DNA of 64,000 nt from CAVPTL01 sp963729195 (lineage in GTDB: Bacteria; Actinomycetota; Thermoleophilia; Gaiellales; JAICJC01). Position 1 is the stretch's first letter; each line of letters starts with the position of its first letter. The translations under genes and the position numbers were made by a program. Location of the stretch: positions 310,001 through 374,000 of the forward strand of contig CAVSNF010000019.1 of NCBI GenBank assembly GCA_963729195.1. The letters are read 5' to 3'. Positions 17,494 to 26,506 of the stretch are shown piece by piece. The notes beneath the pieces are model-generated. The model searched no databases. It was not told the DNA's origin and was given only the letters and a program-made list of their open reading frames with translations.

Positions 17494-19504
17494 GTGACCA
17501 CCCTCGGTTCTGTTGCCCTGTACGTGCTGGTTGCACTGGCGATCTACACAACCGTCGCCGGGGTGTTGGCGGGTCTTCGCCATGACCGCCGGCTCGCCCG
17601 CAGTGCCGGCAACGCGCTGGTGGCAGCACTCGCCTGCGCGGTGGTGGCCGTGGCTGCGCTCGAATACGCGCTGCTGACCCACGACTTCTCGCTGGTGCAG
17701 GTGGTCGACCACACCAGCCGCGGCTTGCCACTGGTGTACACGATCACGTCACTGTGGGCCAGCCAGCCCGGTTCGCTGCTTCTGTGGCTCACGGTGCTGG
17801 CCGCGTGCGGGGCGCTGGTGACCTACCAGAACCGCAATCGAAATCGGGAGCTGATGCCGTGGGTGACCGCGGTGATCGGCGGGGTGATGGTGTTCTTCGC
17901 CAGCATGACGGCGTTTGTGTCGTCGCCGTTCGAGAAGGTCTCCGGCGCGACGCCCACGGCCGGCTTGGGCCTCGACCCGTCCTTGCAGAACCCCTACATG
18001 GCAATCCACCCGCCGATGCTCTATCTCGGCTACGTGTCGTGTGCGGTGCCGTTTGCGTTTGCGATGGCGGCGCTGGTCACGGGCCGCACCGACGCTCGCT
18101 GGCTTCTGTCCGTGCGCCGCTGGACGCTGATCTCGTGGACGGCGCTGGGGATCGGCATGCTGCTGGGCGCCCACTGGGCGTATGTCGAGATCGGCTGGGG
18201 CGGCTACTGGGCGTGGGACCCGGTCGAGAACGCGGCCCTGATGCCGTGGCTCGCGGCCACCGCATTCCTGCACTCAGTCATGGTGCAGGAGAAGAAAGGC
18301 ATGCTCAAGGTGTGGAATATGGCGCTGGTGTCGGCCACCTTCGCCCTCGCCCTGTTCGGGACGTTCCTCACCCGCAGCGGGATCGTCAACTCGATCCATT
18401 CGTTCGTGCAGTCGTCCGTCGGCCCGTTTCTACTCGGGTTCATCGCAGTCGTGCTGGTGTTCGCCGCCTCCATGATCGTGTGGCGGCTGCCGCTGCTTCG
18501 GGCCGACCACAAGCTCGAGTCGGTGATCTCCCGGGAGGCCACCTTCCTGTTCAACAATCTGCTGCTGCTGGCGTTGGTGTTCGCGGTCATCTGGGGCGTG
18601 GTCTTCCCGGTGCTGAGTGATGCCGCTCGGGGGGTGCAGTCGACCGTGTCGAGCCCCTACTACAACTTCTTTCTGGTGCTGTTCGGGCTGCCGTTGCTGA
18701 TGTTGATCGGGATCGGCCCGATGATCGCGTGGCGGCGGGCCTCTCCACGCAGCTTGATGCGCACCTTCCGCTGGCCGATCGTCTCAGCCCTGGCGGCCAC
18801 CGTGGTGCTGGCGTTCTTCGGCCTCGCATCGAGCACGCGCGGGGCTCACGGCGCTGTCGCTGTGCGTGTTCGTGGTGGTCTGCATCGGACTCGAGTTCGC
18901 GCGCGGGACGGTGGCCCGACGGGCACTCTCCGGCGATTCCTATCCGCGCGCGTTGATCGAGCTGATCGGCCGCAACCGCCGCCGGTACGGCGGCTACGTG
19001 GTGCACCTGGCGGTGGTGTTGCTGGTGGTCGGCGTGGTTGCCTCGGGTGAGTACGGAAGCTCCACCCAGGCACTGCTCAAGCCCGGCCAGTCGGTCTCGG
19101 TGGACGGCTATACGCTCACCAATGCCGGCATCTTCCAGACTCGCGAGCAGAACTCGATCACCGCCCGCGTGCGCTTGAACGTGACCGATCACGGCCAGCC
19201 GGCCGGCTCGATCTCGCCGGGCATTCGCCAGTTCACCGACGCCGATCAGCGCCAGTCGGCCGAGGCTGACATCCGCACCGTGTATCCGTCGCTCACCGAC
19301 GTGTACGCGATCCTCCAGGGGATCCAGGGGCGCGACGTCCAGGTCAAGGTGCTGGTGAACCCCATGGTCGGCTTGATCTGGCTGGCGGGAGTGGTGTTCC
19401 TGCTGGGCGCGGCGATCACGATCTGGCCGGATCCGCGCGAGGCGCGGATGCTCGCCCGCCGGTACGCTCGGGCGGTCGGGCCCGAAGCGGCTCGCCGCGC
19501 GTGA
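17494..19504 (+). CDS. ccmF: Heme lyase subunit CcmF (frameshifted)
   Basis: A polytopic protein of about 670 residues of the CcmF/CcsA family that ligates heme to apocytochrome c. The tryptophan-rich WWD-type motif is WGGYWAWDPVENAALMPWL, with flanking heme-ligand histidines in MAIHPPMLYLGY and FLHSVMVQ. The GTG start at 17494 follows GGAGG and overlaps the stop of an 11-codon ORF beginning at 17462. The frame changes near 18842 (one extra base); after it come LCVFVVVCIGLEFARG, VVHLAVVLLVVG and the C-terminal periplasmic part. It overlaps the next gene by 4 nt. Confidence 0.92.
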
Positions 19505-19828
19505 GCACTGCGGTGGCCGCGCTTGCGGCCGCGGGACTGGTGATCGCGGTGCTGGTGTTCGTGGCCTGGCCGTTCGTGGTGCCGGAGTCGCAGCCGGTCG
19601 AGCCGGCGCTGAGCGAGGTGGAGCGGCGGCGACTGGCAGCCGCGGAGCGCCGGGACGAGGCCTACTGCCGCCCTTCAGGAGCTCGAACAGGACATCGCGT
19701 CCGGCAAGGTGACTCCCGAAGACAGCCAGCTCGAGCGCTCTCGCCTGCGGGCCGAGGCGGCCGCCGCCCTGCAGGAGTTGGACGCGTTAGAATTGCCCGA
19801 ACACCGAGGTGGGTCCGAGGAGGATTGA
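19501..19828 (+). CDS. Small membrane-anchored CcmI-like protein (frameshifted)
   Basis: GTG start at 19501 inside the ccmF stop. One N-terminal helix (GLVIAVLVFVAWPFVVPES) and a basic/acidic coiled-coil tail. A one-base shift near 19665 is needed; the next frame gives AALQELEQDIASGKVTPED and a stop at 19826-19828 that overlaps the pspA ATG. The length (about 108 residues) and the E-L-E-x-D-x-x-x-G-K pattern resemble the N-terminal part of CcmI. It therefore probably belongs to cytochrome c maturation and links that operon to pspA by translational coupling. Confidence 0.65.
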
Positions 19829-20618
19829 TGGCTGGATTGATGTCCCGATTTACCACGCTTTTCAAGGTCAAGGCCAACAAGGCGCTCGACAAGGCCGAGG
19901 ATCCTGGAGAGACACTCGACTACAGCTACCAGAAGCAGCTGGAAAGCCTGCAGAAGGTCAAGCGTGGCGTCGCGGACGTGGTCACTGCCAAGAAGCGACT
20001 GCAGCTGCAGACGGCCAAGCTCGAGGAGAGCGTGGTCAAGCTCGACGGCCAGGCCAAGCAGGCGCTGGGCGCCAATCGGGAGGATCTCGCCCGCACCGCG
20101 CTCGAGCGCAAGGCGTTGATCCAGGGTCAGCTGCAAGGGCTCGACCAGCAGATCGCGGCACTGGAAGCCCAGCAGCAGAGCTTGATCGAGCAGGAACAGC
20201 GACTGTCCACCAAGGTCGAGTCGTTCCGAACGCAGAAGGAGGTCGTCAAGGCGCAGTACTCCGCCGCCGAGGCCTCGGTGCGGATCGGTGAAGCCACCAC
20301 CGGCCTCAGCGAGGAGATGTCCGACGTCGGCATGGCGCTCAGCCGCGCGCAGGACAAGACCGAGCAGATGCAGGCTCGGGCGGCCGCGGTCAACGAGCTG
20401 GTCGACACAGGCGCGATCGACGATCTGACCGCGCCCGCGGGCTCCGACCTCGACCGCCAGATCGCTGCGCTCACCGCCGACACACCAGGTGGACGCGGAG
20501 CTCGCCAAGATGAAGGCAGAGCTCGGCCAGGGCTCCGGCCCGGCGGCGGAGCTGGAAGCCGGCGACGGCCGCGGCAGAGGCCGCGGCGGAACCGGCCAAG
20601 GAAGGGACGGAACAGTGA
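19828..20618 (+). CDS. pspA: Phage shock protein A / IM30 (frameshifted near C-terminus)
   Basis: ESCRT-III-like membrane-stress protein of about 263 residues, almost all coiled coil. The N-terminal amphipathic helix and first segment read LMSRFTTLFKVKANKALDKA, then LDYSYQKQLESLQKVKRGV, with long Gln/Glu/Lys-rich helices after. Two one-base shifts occur, near 20490 and 20560. Following them gives VDAELAKMKAELG and an Ala/Glu-rich tail (EAAAEPAKEGTEQ) whose TGA overlaps the pspAA GTG. ATG 19828 overlaps the upstream stop. Confidence 0.9.
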
Positions 20619-20893
20619 TCGTCCGGATCCTCGAACACGGTCAGTTCCGGCTCGACGATGACCAGATCGGCCCCCTGAACGAGCTCGACAACGCGGTCGC
20701 CAACGCGGCTGCGGCGGGTGACGACGCCGCCTTTCGGTCGAGCTTCGATGCCTTGATCGAGTTCGTGTCGACCGCCGGCGAGCGGGTCGGCGACGCTGAG
20801 CTGGTGACGTCGGATCACGTGCTTCCGCATCCCGGTACCACGCTCGAAGAGGCGCGCGAAGCGTTCGCCGGCGAGGGCGCCGTCCCCGGCTGA
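20615..20893 (+). CDS. pspAA: PspA-associated protein PspAA
   Basis: A 92-residue domain partner of PspA widely found in Actinobacteria. GTG start (GTGATCGTCCGGATC) overlaps the pspA stop. It opens with the family's VIVRILEHGQFRLDDD strand-turn, followed by LNELDNAVANA, a helical middle and SDHVLPHPGTTLEEAREAF near the end, as in other PspAA proteins. It probably modulates or scaffolds PspA at the membrane. The upstream reading frame continues into pspA sequence and is not part of this gene. Confidence 0.88.
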   Translation: MIVRILEHGQFRLDDDQIGPLNELDNAVANAAAAGDDAAFRSSFDALIEFVSTAGERVGDAELVTSDHVLPHPGTTLEEAREAFAGEGAVPG

Positions 20894-20894
20894 G

Positions 20895-21863
20895 CTACTG
20901 GTAGACGATCACGTCGGGCGAGGGATGCAGATGCATCACCTCTCGGCGGCTTCATCAGGTTGGTGTCCTGCGTGTAGAACAGCTTGAGGCCGTTGTATCG
21001 ACCCGGCTTGGTGCGGGCAAACAGGTGGTACTTCGAGAGCTTGGCGGCGCGACCGCCCCAACCGTCGACCGTGACCGCAGTGGCGATTCCCGGCACTGTC
21101 TGGATCTGGCCTCGGTTCTTGATCATGTCGGACGTGAACTGGTGCACCATCAGGAGCTTCTGGGGCAGCTTGTACTTGCGCACGAAGCCCGCCATGTAGT
21201 CGGCGACCTGATTGACGATGGTGGCGTTGGTCGAGCCGATCACGGTGCCGGGAACCTCACCCGGGCTGCATGCTCCATTCGGGATCCATCGCGATGCCGA
21301 CGTCGGGCTGCCGCAGCCATTTGCCAAAGTGGTGCACCTCGGTCATGAAGCTGGACTGGCCGGGCTGGATGTCGAGGATCAGCAGCATCTTGGCGCGGCG
21401 GGCAGCGGCCAGATAGTCGGCGATCACGTCGTCCTCTTGGCGGGCGTTGTAGTTGCCGTCGAGGCCGGCGTCGCGCTGGGCGATGGTCGCGATCAGCTCC
21501 ATCGCGGGTAGCACCGGCCGTTTCGGCGTGTCGTATGCCTCCGCCTGCTGATTCAGCTTGGCGGCGGCCTGATCACGCGTGCCGACTCCCAGTGGCCCCA
21601 GCACGGGCGTCTGGGGAGCGCCGTCGTAGGCGACCACCCGGTAGTGCGGCAGGATCTGTCGCCCGCCTCGTGGGAGCTGTGCCGGCGGCTTGGGCTTCGG
21701 CTGGTGCTACCACCGCGGTCGTGCGGGTCTGGGAGCCGTGCGGCCACAGCATCACCCCGGCGCCGAGGACGACCGCGATCAGCGTGCCTGCACCGATCAT
21801 CCGCTCTCGCCTGATTCGGCGGCGTCTGGCTTCACGAGCGGCTTCGCGGTTGTATTCGAGCAT
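20895..21863 (-). CDS. Membrane-anchored conserved protein of unknown function (frameshifted)
   Basis: About 322 residues. The ATG at 21863 overlaps the pspAB stop (ATGA), so the pair is coupled. A very basic N-terminus (EAAREARRRRIRRER) precedes one helix (MIGAGTLIAVVLGAGVMLW), giving an inside-anchored protein with an outer domain. The domain contains VVAYDGAPQTPVLGPLG, RPVLPAMELIATIAQ, LLILDIQPGQS, PDVGIAMDPEWSM, PQKLLMVHQFTSDMI and TVDGWGG, suggestive of a TIM-barrel-like hydrolase fold. Frame changes near 21665, 21255 and 20945 are required; the last leads to HPSPDVIVYQ. No characterised family recognised. Confidence 0.7.
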
Positions 21864-22420
21864 CAGACCGGGGCATCCCACAGCGGGAACCAGCGTTCCA
21901 GCTCGGGTTCGATGGGAAGTTCCTGCTCGAGCTTGGCCTGCAGCTCGAGCTCACGATCGGAGTCGCGCGTCTGCGGGCCGCTCGGCACGAACGGGTAGAA
22001 CTTCCCCCGTTTGAAGTTGTAGATGAAGTGGACGTTCTCGGCGAAGGCGAACATGGCGCACAACAGTTGTTCCCCAAAACCCTCGTCGATCATCGACTGG
22101 GCGGTGACGTGGATCGTGGTCACCAGGTTCTCGAAGTCGGAGCTGGTCAGCGTCAGCCACTCGTAGCCAAAGCTGTCGACGCTGCGGTCGATCTTCATGC
22201 CCTCGTCCTTGAAGGCCAGCCGGGTCATCTCCTCGATGTCCTTGCCGCTTTCCCGAAAGCGCGCCGAGGACATCGGCTTGAAGCAGATGGCGGCACGGTC
22301 GGTCGGCTCGAGCCCGAGTCCGGTCGAGAGGGTCACCTGCGCAGTGGATACTGCGAACAGCCGATCGAGAGACGGCCGCTCGAGTCTCGTGCGGCCCAGC
22401 AGAGAGTCCAGCAAGCCCAT
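21863..22420 (-). CDS. pspAB: PspA-associated protein PspAB
   Basis: An intact 185-residue protein matching the actinobacterial PspAB pattern: it opens MGLLDSLLGRTR, then LDRLFAVSTAQVTL, a central YEWLTLTSSDFENLVTTIH segment, GFGEQLLCAMFAF, FKRGKFYPFVP and an acidic end with LPIEPELERWFPLWDAP. It is a cytoplasmic partner in the Psp membrane-stress response; its biochemical activity is unknown. The downstream gene overlaps it by ATGA and htpX lies 30 nt upstream, so htpX-pspAB-unknown form one minus-strand operon facing pspA-pspAA. Confidence 0.88.
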   Translation of the reverse strand: MGLLDSLLGRTRLERPSLDRLFAVSTAQVTLSTGLGLEPTDRAAICFKPMSSARFRESGKDIEEMTRLAFKDEGMKIDRSVDSFGYEWLTLTSSDFENLVTTIHVTAQSMIDEGFGEQLLCAMFAFAENVHFIYNFKRGKFYPFVPSGPQTRDSDRELELQAKLEQELPIEPELERWFPLWDAPV

Positions 22421-22449
22421 TTGCAGGGATGATCCTACAGAGGTCGAAG

Positions 22450-23372
22450 CTAGAGTGCTTCGATCTCGCGCTCGAGCTGCCGCAGCTGCTCCAGCCGAGC
22501 TTCCAGCGGAGGATGCGTCGAGAACAGGTTCGAGATGCCGTCCTTGACGCTGCCGGGAATGATGAAGAACTGGTTCAGGCCCTCGGTCATGCGCAGATCC
22601 TTCTGCGGGATCCGGCTCATGGTGCCCGAGATCTTGACCAGCGCCGATGCAAGGCTGGAGGGCGACTTGGTGAGTACGGCGGCGCCGCGATCGGCGGCGA
22701 ACTCGCGGTAGCGAGAGAGCGTTCGGATCAGCACGAACGACAGTGCGTACACCACCACCGAGACGAGGATCACCACCATCAGAGACGCTCCGCTGCCGTC
22801 GCGGTCGTTGTCGCGGCCCCCTCCGAACCCGCCGAACGCGCCGAAGTAGAAGCCGTAGCGGACGATGATCCCGGCCATCATGGCGAAGAAGCTTGCGATC
22901 GTCATGATCGCCACGTCACGGTTCTTGATGTGGCTCAGCTCGTGTGCGATCACGCCTTCCAGCTCATGCGGCTCGAGTCGCTTGATCAGGCCGGTGGTGA
23001 CCGCAACAGCGGCATGCTTGGGGGTGCGGCCGGTGGCGAAGGCGTTTGGCATGTCGGCGTCGATCAGTGCCACCCGGGGCATCGGCAGGTCGGCGCTGAT
23101 GCACAGCCGCTGGATCGAGGCGTGCAGCTCCGGGGCTTCTCTCGGCAGTCACGATCTTGGCGCCGGCGGTGGCCAGCGCGATCTTGTCGCTTGTCCAGTA
23201 CTGCACCCCGAGCAGCACGGCGGCCAGGATCACGACCGGGATCAGGCCCAGGTTGAAGACCTGCGCCAGCACCGCGAAACCGACCACGTACACCAGTCCC
23301 AGCAGGAAGGCCGTGGTCAGGATTCGGGCGGACAGCTTGCGATCGCGGCCCAGCGGATTTCGTACGTGCCAT
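22450..23372 (-). CDS. htpX: HtpX zinc metalloprotease (frameshifted)
   Basis: An integral-membrane M48 protease that degrades misfolded membrane proteins; about 307 residues. The zinc motif is HELSH (in VIAHELSHIKNRD), the third ligand is in REFAADRGAA. The ATG at 23372 is joined by a one-base shift near 23362 to RNPLGRDRKLSARILTT, the usual HtpX N-terminus with two helices. A second shift near 23145 leads into LPMPRVALIDADMPNAFATG. The C-terminus (NLFSTHPPLEARLEQLR) is complete. Adjacent to pspAB, as is common in actinobacteria. Confidence 0.92.
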
Positions 23373-23426
23373 AGCCGAATCGTAGCCCGCTTCCCAAACC
23401 CGTCCTCACGCGGCGCACATGAGAGC

Positions 23427-23979
23427 TCAGCTCTCCAGCACGTGAATATCAGGCAGATCGCGGAACTGCTGGCGGTAGTCGAACCCGTATCCGACCACGA
23501 AACCGTCAAGCGCCGTGAAGCCCGAGTAGCGCACCGGGATATCGACCAATCGCCGGTAGGGCCGGTCGAGCAGCGTGCACACCTCGATCGATGCGGGGCC
23601 ACGAAAGCGCAGGGTCTTGAGCAAGGAGTGCAGCGTCAGGCCGGTATCGATCACGTCCTCGACGATCACCACGTGCGCTCCCCGCACCGGCCGGTCGAGA
23701 TCCTTCAACAGCCGGATCCGTCCGGTCGATCCGGCTGTGGCCCCGCGATAGGCGGAGATGGCCATGAATTCGAGCCGGTGGGGGATGGTGATCGGCACGC
23801 GAGAGATCGGCCAGGAACACCACCGCGCCTTTCAGCACCGTGACCATCACCAGCTCTCGTCCCCGATAGTCGCGGCTGATGGCCTCCCCGAGTTCTGCGA
23901 CCCGATCGGCGATCAGCTCGCGGCCGAGGTAGACGTCACCCGGCGTGCACGGCGCCAGCGGGTCGGCGGCGGCACTCAC
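23427..23979 (-). CDS. hpt: Hypoxanthine phosphoribosyltransferase (frameshifted)
   Basis: Purine-salvage enzyme making IMP/GMP from hypoxanthine/guanine and PRPP; about 184 residues. The N-terminus reads DVYLGRELIADRVAELG and VMVTVLKGAVVFLADLSR. A one-base shift near 23800 leads to IPHRLEFMAISAYRG and the PRPP-binding loop VIVEDVIDTGLTL, then DRPYRRLVDIPVRY and the C-terminal GYGFDYRQQFRDLP. The start ATG overlaps the stop of the upstream nuclease-like gene (ATGA). Confidence 0.92.
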
Positions 23980-24338
23980 GCGGCGCCAAGTTCGTACTTC
24001 TGCACCAGCGCGTCGATGTCACGACGGTAGAACAGCTTGATCCGGATGTCGGGGTGAAGTTCCCGCAGCCGGCGCATCTTCCGGTTCTTCTTGGTGACCA
24101 GTGACTGCTTCATGGTGGTGATTTCGAGATAGAGATCCTGTTCGGGCAGATAGAAGTCCGGCGTGAAGGCCTCCAGCACCGTGCCGTCCTCGGCGATTTC
24201 CAGCGGGAACGTGTGGGGCTCGTACACCCACGGGATGCCGTGGTAATCGAATAGCAGCGCGCACTCGCGCTCGGCGGGGTCGGCGAACCGCGGGGGGCTC
24301 GTTCCCACGAACGCGTGAAAGCTATGGTGTTCCTGCAT
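23976..24338 (-). CDS. PD-(D/E)XK nuclease-like protein
   Basis: A 120-residue protein with a TnsA/Vsr-like restriction-endonuclease core: an early Glu (AERECALLFDYHGI), then the catalytic-type pair FTPDFYLPEQDLYLEIT, with Asp and Glu separated by a strand, and a downstream Lys-rich TKKNRKMRRLRELHP. The C-terminus is helical (IDALVQKYELG). It is coupled by ATGA overlap to hpt. The substrate is unknown; a structural-nucleic-acid nuclease is inferred from the motif only. Divergent from the phosphoesterase at 24399. Confidence 0.65.
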   Translation of the reverse strand: MQEHHSFHAFVGTSPPRFADPAERECALLFDYHGIPWVYEPHTFPLEIAEDGTVLEAFTPDFYLPEQDLYLEITTMKQSLVTKKNRKMRRLRELHPDIRIKLFYRRDIDALVQKYELGAA

Positions 24339-24398
24339 CCCGCTTCAAAATGGTAGTCCCGGGTGCGGATGCCGCCGACTCGCGCATATGATCGGGGT

Positions 24399-25178
24399 GT
24401 GGCTTCCAAGCCGTTCACCATCGCGCATCTCTCCGACTTGCACTGTGGGTCGCCCTACTTCGTCGCCAACCTGCTCGAACGCGCGATCAAGGAGATCAAC
24501 CGCCTGGAACCCGACGTGGTGGTGTGTTCCGGCGATCTCACCACCTTCGGGTACAAGCAGGAGTACCGCGACGCCCGCGGGTACCTCGACCGGCTCGACT
24601 GCCCCGATGTGATCACAATTCCGGGCAACCACGACTCCAGGAATGTGGGCTACACCCATTTCGAGCAATTGATCGGCCCGCGTTCCACAGTCTTGCGCAA
24701 GTCCGGGATCACGTTCGTGGCGGTCGACTCGTCCGAGCCGGATCTCGATCACGGCACGATCGGCCGGGGCCGCTACACATGGATCAGCGAGCAGTTCGCA
24801 CCACCGGCGGATTTCCGGGTATTCGTGCTGCATCACCACCTGCTTCCGATCCCCGGCACGGGACGCGAGCGAAACGTCGTCCACGATGCCGGGGACACGC
24901 TCGAGGTGCTGCAGCAGGCGGGTGTCAACCTGGTGCTGTCGGGGCACAAGCACGTGCCGTACGCGTGGCGGCTGGAGGATCTGTTTGTGGTGAACGCGGG
25001 CACGGTGTCCTCGCTGCGGCTGCGCGGCAACACCCGCCCCTGTTACAACGTGGTCGAGATCTCGTCCGACGAGGTGCACGTCTACCGCAGGTTCCCGTTT
25101 CACGGCCGCGAGCCGATCGTGCGCTTCTCTCCAGTCACGCTCACCTACGAGAAGTTCTCGCCCGCGCCGGGGCGGTGA
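24399..25178 (+). CDS. Calcineurin-like metallophosphoesterase
   Basis: 259 residues from the GTG at 24399 (an ATG at 24363 would add 12 unconserved residues). All five metal/phosphate motifs are visible: LSDLH, SGDLTTFG, PGNHDSRN, the His of FVLHHHLLP and SGHKHVPY. The enzyme likely cleaves a phosphodiester or phosphomonoester. Its stop overlaps the start of the cyclic-DPG synthetase gene (GTGA), so it may hydrolyse a related phosphorylated metabolite; this is an inference from position. Confidence 0.88.
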   Translation: MASKPFTIAHLSDLHCGSPYFVANLLERAIKEINRLEPDVVVCSGDLTTFGYKQEYRDARGYLDRLDCPDVITIPGNHDSRNVGYTHFEQLIGPRSTVLRKSGITFVAVDSSEPDLDHGTIGRGRYTWISEQFAPPADFRVFVLHHHLLPIPGTGRERNVVHDAGDTLEVLQQAGVNLVLSGHKHVPYAWRLEDLFVVNAGTVSSLRLRGNTRPCYNVVEISSDEVHVYRRFPFHGREPIVRFSPVTLTYEKFSPAPGR

Positions 25179-26506
25179 CCGTGGAGCGGACATTGGCGCT
25201 GGTCGACGGCGAGCATCACCCCGAGGTGGTGCGAGCGGCTCTGGTCAAGGCCGCCCAGGAGTGCGAGGTGGTGGCCGTGCTGCTGCTGGGTGGGGGGGAG
25301 AAGTTGGACGGCGAGCCGGAGTACGGGTTTCCGCTGACACGCGTCTCCGATGATCCGGCGGAGGCTATGGTCGCGGCGGCACGCGTCCACCGGGCCGGAC
25401 ACGTGCTGGATCTCTCCGATGAGCCGGTGCTGTCGGAACAGGGACGGTTTTGGCTGGTCAGCCACGCGCTGGCGGCGGGCCTCTCCTACAGTGGCCCCGA
25501 TTTCGACTTTCGTGCCCCGGCGCGCGCGCCGGTCGATGCTCCCACGATGGCGGTGATCGGTACCGGCAAGCGCATCGGAAAGACGGCCGTTTCGGCGCAT
25601 ACCGCCCGTCTGGTGGCAGCGTCTGGCCGCCGGGTGGTGGTGGTGGCCATGGGGCGGGGCGGGCCTGCGCAGCCGACGCCGGTGGATCCCACCGCTGCGA
25701 CGCTGGGAGCGCATGAGTTGCTGGTGCGCGCCCGCGCCGGCCAGCACGCCGCCTCCGACTACCTCGAGGACGCCGTGCTCGCCGGGGTGCCGACTGTGGG
25801 CGCGCGCCGCTGTGGGGGCGGGCTGGCGGGCACGACCTACGACTCGAATGTGCGGGCGGCCGCCGAATTGGCGGCCGCCGACCGCCCGGACATGCTGCTG
25901 CTCGAAGGTTCGGGTGCGGCGATTCCGCCGGTTGCGGCCGGGCGCACTGTGCTGGTAACGTCGGCTGTCCGACCGTCGCACGAGTTGATGACGGGTATGG
26001 GTCCATTTCGGGTATTGGTGTCGGACATGGTGGTGTTGACGATGTGCGAGCCTCCGCTGGCATCGGCACAACAGGTCGAACAGGTGCGATCCGCGGTTGA
26101 GGCGGTGAGACCGGGGATCCCGGTCGTCGAAACCGTGCTCGAGCCGGTCGCGGCCGAGGATGTCTCAGGCGAGCGGGTTGCCTACTTCACCACCGCGCCG
26201 GCGGTCATCCACGATCGGCTGCGGACAACGCTTGAGGACGGTGGCGCCGAGGTGACCGCGGTGGTGGGCTCACTCTCGAATCGCGCCGCTCTGCGGGAGG
26301 CCCTGGAGCAGCCCGACGTCGATCGAGCGGACGTGTTTCTGGTCGAGTTGAAGGCCGCCGCCATCGACGTGGTGGTAGCCGCGGCCGAGCAGCGCGGCAA
26401 GCGGATCGTCTTCTGCGACAATCGTCCCCGCTCGATCCACGGGGACGCAGAGCTGGACACGGCGCTGATGGCGCTGGCCGATCAGGCGGTGGCGGCATAT
26501 GCGTGA
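25175..26506 (+). CDS. cpgS: Cyclic 2,3-diphosphoglycerate synthetase homologue
   Basis: An intact 443-residue protein. Known archaeal cDPG synthetase closes 2,3-bisphosphoglycerate to the cyclic form using ATP. Here residues 1-115 form the family's N-terminal domain (ALVDGEHHPEVVR, VVAVLLLGGGEKL). A P-loop-like GTGKRIGKTAVSAHTARL is near 129, MGRGGPAQPTPVDP near 165, and LLLEGSGAAIPPV near 243. A GTG start at 25175 sits in the preceding stop; an alternative GTG is at 25181. The next gene is 2-phosphoglycerate kinase, the enzyme of the preceding step, which strongly supports the call. Confidence 0.82.
   Translation: MTVERTLALVDGEHHPEVVRAALVKAAQECEVVAVLLLGGGEKLDGEPEYGFPLTRVSDDPAEAMVAAARVHRAGHVLDLSDEPVLSEQGRFWLVSHALAAGLSYSGPDFDFRAPARAPVDAPTMAVIGTGKRIGKTAVSAHTARLVAASGRRVVVVAMGRGGPAQPTPVDPTAATLGAHELLVRARAGQHAASDYLEDAVLAGVPTVGARRCGGGLAGTTYDSNVRAAAELAAADRPDMLLLEGSGAAIPPVAAGRTVLVTSAVRPSHELMTGMGPFRVLVSDMVVLTMCEPPLASAQQVEQVRSAVEAVRPGIPVVETVLEPVAAEDVSGERVAYFTTAPAVIHDRLRTTLEDGGAEVTAVVGSLSNRAALREALEQPDVDRADVFLVELKAAAIDVVVAAAEQRGKRIVFCDNRPRSIHGDAELDTALMALADQAVAAYA

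Noticed and set aside
17462..17497. An 11-codon ORF whose stop overlaps the ccmF GTG
   Set aside because: It could be a coupling leader peptide, but it lacks its own ribosome site and is too short to support as a gene.
24524..26506. A 660-codon frame starting inside the metallophosphoesterase
   Set aside because: The first 217 codons are the phosphoesterase read out of frame; the real gene starts at 25175 in the GTGA overlap.
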